Program-made: the position numbers and the translations under genes
Shown: positions 7,130 to 10,954 of the stretch, one piece after another
How the letters are laid out: each line of letters begins with the position of its first letter
Numbering within the stretch: the stretch's first letter is position 1
Source: an uncultured Clostridia bacterium
Lineage (GTDB): Bacteria; Bacillota; Clostridia; Christensenellales; Borkfalkiaceae
Direction: 5' to 3'
Length of the DNA stretch: 10,954 nt
NCBI GenBank assembly: GCA_946637575.1
Contig: CAMPBJ010000018.1
Coordinates: forward strand, 1 to 10,954
The notes under the pieces: generated by a model
Databases searched by the model: none
Told to the model about the DNA's origin: nothing
The model's input: the letters and a program-made list of their open reading frames with translations, nothing else

Positions 7130-7660
7130 ATGAAACTTGAAATTATTTGTAAAAAGTGTGAGTGCAGCGAACATTTAAGGTCTGTAACAGAAAAGAAACT
7201 TGCTAAACTCGACAAGTACTTTGCGGGGCAGGACGCGGACGCAAAGGTTTACTTTAAGGCGGAAAAAGATAGTTTTACCACCGAAGTAATGTTAAACTAC
7301 GCAGGGCGGTTTGTCCGCGCGTCGGCGACGGGCGAGAATTTTTACGACACTTTGGACGTCGTCCTTCCGAGACTCGAAGGGCAGATAAGAAAGTACCGCA
7401 CTATTTTCGACAAAAACCGTAAAAACTCCGCGTATAAGTCCGTTTCCGAGTACGACGTAACAGGAAAGGAAGAGAACGCGAAGTCAAAGATAGTAAAAGA
7501 AAAGAAACTGCCGCTTTCTCCCATGACGGTGAAAGAGGCACAAGAAGAGATGGAAAGACTCGGGCACTCGTTTTTCGTGTTTAAGGAAGTTAAGACGGAT
7601 ACGGTGCAGGTGATCTACAAAAGAAACGACGGAGATCTTGGAATAATAACCACGGTTTGA
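7130..7660 (+). CDS. hpf: Long-form ribosome hibernation promoting factor
   Basis: Long HPF binds the decoding region of the 30S subunit and joins two 70S ribosomes into inactive 100S dimers during stasis. The 176-residue length is that of the long form. Residues 1 to about 105 form the S30AE domain, with an ECSEHLRSV helix start and FVRASATGENFYDTLDVV near its end. A charged linker follows, then the C-terminal dimerisation domain (about 122-176) with LSPMTVKEAQEEMERLGHSF, FVFKEV and VIYKRNDGDLGII, closely matching the conserved tail of Bacillota long HPFs. It follows clpC after 60 bases and has a strong GAGGAGGG ribosome binding site. In related bacteria this gene is induced by stress or entry into stationary phase; no matching alternative-sigma promoter is evident here. 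Confidence 0.95.
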   Translation: MKLEIICKKCECSEHLRSVTEKKLAKLDKYFAGQDADAKVYFKAEKDSFTTEVMLNYAGRFVRASATGENFYDTLDVVLPRLEGQIRKYRTIFDKNRKNSAYKSVSEYDVTGKEENAKSKIVKEKKLPLSPMTVKEAQEEMERLGHSFFVFKEVKTDTVQVIYKRNDGDLGIITTV

Positions 7661-7664
7661 TTTT

Positions 7665-8471
7665 ATGAAGACGGGTATATCGACGGCGTCGCTGTTCGGC
7701 AGATTTTTCACCGAAGACGCGCTCAAATTTTTAAGCGACAATAAGGTGAAGACCGCCGAGGTCTTTTTGGAATCTTACGGCGAATATACCGAGGAGTTCG
7801 GAAAGATATTAAAAGAAAATAAGGGCGACACCGAAGTACACTCCGTTCATACTTTAACAACGCAGTTCGAACCGCAACTGTATAGCCTTAATAAAAGGGC
7901 GAAGGACGATTCTTTTGTGCTCCTTAAAAGCACGATGGCTTGCGCAAGAGAGGTCGGCGCAAAGTACTACACCTTCCACGGCGGCGCAAGGTTTAAGAGA
8001 ATAGAAACCGCGCTTAACTACGACAAGGTCGGGAAAGAAACGCAGGATATTATAGACGTATGCGCGGAGTACGGAGTTTCGCTTGCGTACGAGAACGTGC
8101 ACTGGGGCTACTATAACCACGTCGGATTTTTTACCGAGATGAAAAAGCGGACGAACGGGCTTAAAGGCACGTTCGACATAAAGCAGGCAAGACTCTCGGG
8201 CGACCCTTTTCCCGGCTACATAAACGAAATGGGCAGCGCGATAGTTACCGCGCACCTTTCGGACGTACGGGCGGACGGGAGCATGTGCCTTCCGTTTTCA
8301 AAGGACGGAATAACCGACTTTACCGAAGTGCTTTCAAGACTCAACGACGTCGGGTTCGACGGAGCGATACTTTTGGAAGTGTATAAAAACGACTTTAAGG
8401 AGTTCCCCGAACTTTTCGATTCGCTCGATAAACTGAATTACACCGCAAAAAAGGTGTTCTCCGCAAAATAA
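7665..8471 (+). CDS. Xylose-isomerase-like TIM-barrel protein (sugar phosphate isomerase/epimerase family)
   Basis: The 268-residue product belongs to the AP-endonuclease 2/xylose-isomerase-like TIM-barrel superfamily; the precise substrate is not recognisable. Candidate metal ligands are spaced as in this fold: HSVH (H59, H62), TFHGG (H105), YENVHW (E143), FDIKQA (D171), HLSDVR (H197, D200) and LLEVY (E238). E143, D171, H197 and E238 would form the usual single divalent-metal site. The third motif reads FDIKQA, whereas many relatives have a His two or three residues after the Asp (FDxGH), suggesting a subfamily variant. No signal peptide or membrane segment is seen, so it is cytosolic. It starts 4 bases after hpf without a clear Shine-Dalgarno sequence, so it may depend on coupling. 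No sugar-catabolism genes are nearby. An endonuclease IV role is unlikely, since its fuller nine-ligand set is not evident. Confidence 0.8.
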   Translation: MKTGISTASLFGRFFTEDALKFLSDNKVKTAEVFLESYGEYTEEFGKILKENKGDTEVHSVHTLTTQFEPQLYSLNKRAKDDSFVLLKSTMACAREVGAKYYTFHGGARFKRIETALNYDKVGKETQDIIDVCAEYGVSLAYENVHWGYYNHVGFFTEMKKRTNGLKGTFDIKQARLSGDPFPGYINEMGSAIVTAHLSDVRADGSMCLPFSKDGITDFTEVLSRLNDVGFDGAILLEVYKNDFKEFPELFDSLDKLNYTAKKVFSAK

Positions 8472-8488
8472 AAAGAAAAACAGAGAAA

Positions 8489-8516
8489 ACGCCCCGCCGA
8501 AGTTTCGGCGGGGCGT
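8489..8516. terminator. Strong bidirectional intrinsic terminator between convergent genes
   Basis: CGCCCCGCCG (8490-8499) pairs perfectly with CGGCGGGGCG (8506-8515), with extra A-T pairs at the base and near the AAGTTT loop. On the minus strand the stem is followed by a U-rich stretch (complement of 8471-8488, mostly T), giving a good terminator for spoVG. On the plus strand the following tract is less perfect (AAGTTTATAAAGTTTTTT), but the stem is strong enough to end the hpf-isomerase transcript as well. Confidence 0.9.
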
Positions 8517-8608
8517 AAGTTTATAAAGTTTTTTGATTTTAAACCGTACAAAACCAACCGAACGTCAACGAAAGCATTGTCGGTCAGAATTTACAAACGC
8601 AAAAAAAA
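8517..8608. other. Short convergent intergenic stretch with nothing recognised
   Basis: Between the terminator hairpin and the spoVG stop codon I find no open reading frame with a ribosome binding site, no further strong stem and no repeat. A run of eight A (8601-8608) reads as eight U directly after the spoVG stop on the minus strand, but no hairpin precedes it. Confidence 0.5.
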
Positions 8609-8881
8609 TTAGTCTTGCGGTTTCGCTTTTTCCTGTTCGAAAGCGGAAAGAATTATTTTAATAAGTTCTTCTCTCGTTTCGGGTTTAATGGGGTGAGCGA
8701 TGTCCTTATATTCGCCGTCGGCAGTCTTTCTGCTCGGCATGGCGATAAAGTAGCCCTCCGTGCCTTCGATTACTTTGATGTCGTGAACAACGAAGCAGTC
8801 GTCAAAAGTAACGGATGCAACGGCTTTAAGTTTGCTGTCGTCTTTCTTTACGATACGTACACGCACGTCAGAGATTTTCAT
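8609..8881 (-). CDS. spoVG: SpoVG family nucleic-acid-binding regulator
   Basis: SpoVG is a small, widely conserved regulator in Bacillota that binds DNA and RNA and affects sporulation septation, capsule and virulence genes in different hosts. The 90-residue product is typical in length and sequence: [11 protein letters not shown] at the N terminus, [10 protein letters not shown] (about residues 31-40), [21 protein letters not shown] (split here only by reading, about 45-65) and a C-terminal helix with ILSAFEQEK. The start ATG (8879-8881) has AAGGAAGG 7 bases upstream and a good sigma-A-like promoter behind that. It stands alone on the minus strand, convergent with the isomerase gene and divergent from murC. 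In Bacillus it usually lies next to glmU, so the link to a cell-wall precursor gene is similar in kind. Presence of SpoVG does not prove that the organism sporulates. Confidence 0.96.
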   Translation of the reverse strand: MKISDVRVRIVKKDDSKLKAVASVTFDDCFVVHDIKVIEGTEGYFIAMPSRKTADGEYKDIAHPIKPETREELIKIILSAFEQEKAKPQD

Positions 8882-8888
8882 AAACTAA

Positions 8889-8896
8889 CCTTCCTT
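8889..8896 (-). promoter_or_regulatory. spoVG ribosome binding site
   Basis: On the minus strand the sequence reads AAGGAAGG, 7 bases before the spoVG ATG. Confidence 0.8.
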
Positions 8897-8913
8897 ATCA
8901 GATATGTAATTAT

Positions 8914-8942
8914 ATTTTATCATAGTAAAAAGGGTTTGGCAA
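8914..8942 (-). promoter_or_regulatory. spoVG promoter, sigma-A type
   Basis: Read on the minus strand, TTGCCA (complement of 8937-8942) is followed after exactly 17 bases by TAAAAT (complement of 8914-8919). Both hexamers match 5 of 6 consensus positions. The predicted transcript would start near 8907 and have a leader of about 25 bases containing the AAGGAAGG site. A TATAAT just downstream lacks a partner -35 at 17 bases. Confidence 0.7.
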
Positions 8943-8952
8943 TACCCTTTTT
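8927..8952. repeat. Inverted repeat overlapping the spoVG -35 box; possible operator or terminator
   Basis: AAAAAGGGT (8927-8935) and ACCCTTTTT (8944-8952) are exact inverted copies separated by 8 bases. The spoVG -35 hexamer lies mainly in the spacer. On the plus strand the right arm ends in six T, so the RNA form could act as a weak terminator. On DNA it could be an operator for a dimeric regulator. Sequence alone does not decide. Confidence 0.5.
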
Positions 8953-8962
8953 TAATTTTTTA

Positions 8963-8993
8963 GGCGTTTTTATACCCAAAACGCCCTTTTTTT
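8963..8993 (+). terminator. Plus-strand intrinsic terminator just upstream of murC
   Basis: GGCGTTTT (8963-8970) pairs with AAAACGCC (8978-8985) around a 7-base TATACCC loop, followed by C and seven T (8987-8993). Stem plus U-tract point in the plus direction; the other strand has A-rich sequence after the stem. It ends 14 bases before the murC ATG, an unusual place for a simple end-of-gene terminator, since no plus-strand gene ends nearby. Confidence 0.7.
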
Positions 8994-9007
8994 ACATATT
9001 TTAAAGT

Positions 9008-10399
9008 ATGGAAAAGGTAAAATTTAAAAATAACGGGAAAATTAAAAGCGTCAGGTTTTTAGGCGTCGGCGGAATATCAATGTCCGCGCTTGCGGAATAC
9101 CTTAAAAGTCTCGGGTATAGAGTTTCCGGCGTAGACAGGGCAAATAGTCTGATCACAGAACGGCTGAAAAAAAAGGGAATAGAGATCGGAACTCCGTTCG
9201 ACATAAAAAACCCGTTCGACGTCGCGGTCTACACTTCCGCGATAGATGATAAAAACGAAGAATTACGCTTTTATAAAACCCGCGGTCGCGCGATAAAGCG
9301 GAGCGAACTTTTAGGCGAAATACTGTCCGGTTTTAAGACCGCGATCTGCGTTTCCGGAACGCACGGCAAGACCACCGCGACTTCGATGATTGCGCATATT
9401 CTGATATGCGCAGGCGTTGATCCGACGGTGTTCTCGGGCGGTGAAGATTTAAGTTTCGGCAATCTTCGGATAGGTAAAAAGAAGTACGCCGTCGCCGAAG
9501 CGTGCGAGTTCGAGAAGAACTTTTTGGACTTAAAACCGGATATATCCGTGATCCTTAACATCGACAACGACCACAAAGGCAGTTTTTTGGGATTCGAGGA
9601 TCAGAAGTTTTCGTTCACGCGGTTCGCGGGGAAAAGTCTTTGCGTCATAAACGCGGACGATAAGGCGTGCATGGATATCCGCCCTAAAAATTCGGTTACC
9701 TTCGGGATCGAAAACTGCGACGCAGACTACACCGCAAAACGCGTCGTGTGTAATCGCGACGGCGTTATATTTACCGCGTATAAAAGAAACAAAAAACTTT
9801 TCAGAATAAAGTTAAACGTAATAGGGAAACACAACGTATATAACGCGCTTGCCGCTATCGGCGTCGCGGACTCTCTCGGAATACCGGCGACCGCGATGCA
9901 AGACGGTTTTCTTGCCTTCCGCGGAGTAAAACGGCGGGCGGAACATGTCGGCGACGTTGGAACGAAAAAAGTGATCGCCGACTACGCGCACCACCCGACC
10001 GAGATAAAAGCGACGCTCGACTCTTTTAACGCGTACGGTGAAAACACGCTCGTTATCTTCGAGCCGCACACTTTTTCGAGAACGAAAGCGTTGCTTTCCG
10101 ACTTTACGGAAACGCTTAAAAAAGTAAAAAACCTTATAATATGCAAGACCTACCCCGCAAGGGAAAGATACGATAAAGCGGGGTCGGGGAAAACGCTTTT
10201 TAACAGGATAAAAGAGGAGAACGGAAACGCAAAGTACGTCAAAAGCAAAACCGCGCTGGAAACGGAAATAATAAGCGCCCCTGAAAGCGTAAAATACATA
10301 CTCGTGTTAGGCGCGGGCGGCGTGTACGAAACGGTGCGAAAAATTATACAAAAAAATAATAAAAGCGGTGCTTTTTCGCTTGCAAAAAAATCCGAATAG
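9008..10399 (+). CDS. murC: UDP-N-acetylmuramate--L-alanine ligase
   Basis: MurC adds L-alanine to UDP-N-acetylmuramic acid with ATP, the first amino-acid step of cytoplasmic peptidoglycan precursor synthesis. The 463-residue product is a normal full length with the three Mur-ligase domains. Motifs are FLGVGGISMSALA (17-29, UDP-substrate Rossmann domain), the P-loop GTHGKTT (117-123), NIDNDH in the central ATPase domain, YAHHPTEI with H328 and H329, and FEPHTFSRT around H354 in the C-terminal domain; the last two are strongly MurC-like rather than MurD, MurE or Mpl. A stop codon (9002-9004) closes the frame just upstream, so ATG 9008 is the first possible start. No convincing Shine-Dalgarno sequence precedes it; only TTTTAAAGT is there. 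It is divergent from spoVG, with an intrinsic terminator-like hairpin in its short upstream region. Confidence 0.96.
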   Translation: MEKVKFKNNGKIKSVRFLGVGGISMSALAEYLKSLGYRVSGVDRANSLITERLKKKGIEIGTPFDIKNPFDVAVYTSAIDDKNEELRFYKTRGRAIKRSELLGEILSGFKTAICVSGTHGKTTATSMIAHILICAGVDPTVFSGGEDLSFGNLRIGKKKYAVAEACEFEKNFLDLKPDISVILNIDNDHKGSFLGFEDQKFSFTRFAGKSLCVINADDKACMDIRPKNSVTFGIENCDADYTAKRVVCNRDGVIFTAYKRNKKLFRIKLNVIGKHNVYNALAAIGVADSLGIPATAMQDGFLAFRGVKRRAEHVGDVGTKKVIADYAHHPTEIKATLDSFNAYGENTLVIFEPHTFSRTKALLSDFTETLKKVKNLIICKTYPARERYDKAGSGKTLFNRIKEENGNAKYVKSKTALETEIISAPESVKYILVLGAGGVYETVRKIIQKNNKSGAFSLAKKSE

Positions 10400-10431
10400 T
10401 TATATCATATAATTACTTTCAATTTTATAAT
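10380..10431 (+). promoter_or_regulatory. Candidate promoter region for the dehydrogenase gene
   Basis: TTGCAA (10380-10385) is followed after 17 bases by TATCAT (10403-10408). Two perfect TATAAT hexamers also occur at 10408-10413 and 10426-10431 but lack good -35 partners. A short AT-rich dyad TTATAT-C-ATATAA (10400-10412) overlaps the first -10. AGGAGA at 10432-10437 is the ribosome binding site. No terminator for murC is visible in this 48-base gap, so read-through is also possible. Confidence 0.4.
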
Positions 10432-10447
10432 AGGAGAGAATCGGGTT

Positions 10448-10954
10448 ATGACGCAGAAGAAAAGAAAAATCTCCATTTTAGGGACCGGAAACGTCGGCGC
10501 TACTATCGCTTATACGCTCACTCTTTCGGGTATTTGTTCGGAGATTCTACTTGTTGACATCAACAAAGAAAAAGCAGAAGGCGAGGCGCTTGATTTAACG
10601 CAATGCGCGGCGGCAGTTCCGTCGGTCAAAGTGTGGAGCGGAGAATACGAGGACGTGAAGGGTTCGGACGTCGTGGTGGTTACTTTCGGCGTTGGCAGAA
10701 AGCCCGGTCAGTCAAGGCTCGACCTTGCGAAAATCAACTTGGGTATCCTCGATTCGGTTATGCCGAACGTTGCGAAAATCGCACCCGACGCGCTCTACGT
10801 TATCGTTAGCAACCCTGTCGACGTGTTGACTTACGAAACCATGAAACGCGCGGGACTTTCAAAAACGCAGGTCATAGGAACTGGTACGCTTTTGGACTCC
10901 AACAGACTTGCGCAGGAGATCGCGGCGTTCTGCGGAGTCGACACGCACAACGTA
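10448..10954 (+). CDS. L-lactate/malate dehydrogenase family protein, N-terminal 169 residues (3' end outside window)
   Basis: The gene runs off the window. The visible part is the NAD-binding half of the LDH/MDH superfamily: dinucleotide loop GTGNVGA (12-18), D37 at the end of the second strand (NAD preference), the mobile substrate loop GRKPGQSRLDL with R84 and R90, SNPVD (N122) and LLDSNR (D150, R153). Overall wording such as RLDL, NPVDVLTY and KAEGEALDL resembles Bacillota L-lactate dehydrogenases. However, the specificity position just before KPG, Gln in LDH (Gln102 in classical numbering), is Arg here, as in malate dehydrogenases. I therefore leave the substrate open. The catalytic His lies beyond the end. 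AGGAGA is 10 bases upstream of the ATG. Confidence 0.88.
   Translation, partial: MTQKKRKISILGTGNVGATIAYTLTLSGICSEILLVDINKEKAEGEALDLTQCAAAVPSVKVWSGEYEDVKGSDVVVVTFGVGRKPGQSRLDLAKINLGILDSVMPNVAKIAPDALYVIVSNPVDVLTYETMKRAGLSKTQVIGTGTLLDSNRLAQEIAAFCGVDTHNV

Noticed and set aside
8601..8611. Eight-U tract right after the spoVG stop as a terminator
   Set aside because: No stem of more than about 3 pairs precedes it. The strong hairpin at 8489-8516 is a much better terminator.
8615..9004. 129-codon plus-strand open frame across spoVG
   Set aside because: It is antisense to a clear SpoVG gene, Phe/Val-rich in the manner of a reverse shadow, and runs through two hairpins.
10603..10809. 68-codon plus-strand open frame rich in Arg and Gly
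   Set aside because: It is an alternative frame of the dehydrogenase gene, whose own frame shows continuous family motifs across the same bases.
1..10954. Mobile element, prophage, toxin-antitoxin, defence system or CRISPR array
   Set aside because: No transposase, integrase, repeat-spacer pattern, terminal repeats or base-composition break was seen. Every coding region belongs to a core or widespread family.

Overview
The window is a dense stretch of chromosomal housekeeping genes from what looks like a Bacillota (Firmicutes) bacterium, probably an uncultured member of the Clostridia. The evidence is the combination of McsA, McsB, ClpC, a YwlE-type phosphatase, SpoVG and a long-form hibernation factor, several strong GGAGG-type ribosome binding sites, and AT-rich intergenic gaps with A/T-rich promoter boxes. 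The clade assignment is an inference. I see no phage gene, insertion sequence, tRNA, rRNA or CRISPR array. The longest gene-free gaps are only about 137 bases (8472-8608) and 126 bases (8882-9007).

Layout. Positions 1-7069 form a tight plus-strand gene train: the 3' end of dnaB, then sua5 (tRNA t6A synthesis), ywlE (arginine/tyrosine phosphatase), rpiB, galU, a short mcsA, mcsB and clpC. Junctions are 1-4 base overlaps or gaps of no more than 11 bases, so one transcript and translational coupling are likely. After a 60-base gap come hpf (ribosome hibernation) and an unassigned TIM-barrel isomerase/epimerase-like gene. A strong GC hairpin at 8489-8516 separates this block from the convergent minus-strand spoVG. 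SpoVG is divergent from murC (cell-wall precursor ligase); the region between them holds a good spoVG promoter and two plus-strand hairpins. The window ends inside a lactate/malate dehydrogenase family gene.

How the genes work together. The clearest theme is protein arginine phosphorylation. McsB (writer), its zinc-finger activator McsA, ClpC (unfoldase whose N-domain reads phospho-arginine) and a YwlE-like phosphatase (eraser) all lie within about 5.7 kb. The classical repressor CtsR is not beside them. The McsA-like protein has only one of the usual two zinc fingers, and McsB has an unusual residue next to its catalytic cysteine. hpf follows directly and fits a stress or stasis theme. These are known families; the arrangement and the residue-level deviations are the interesting part, and I did not find a wholly new system.
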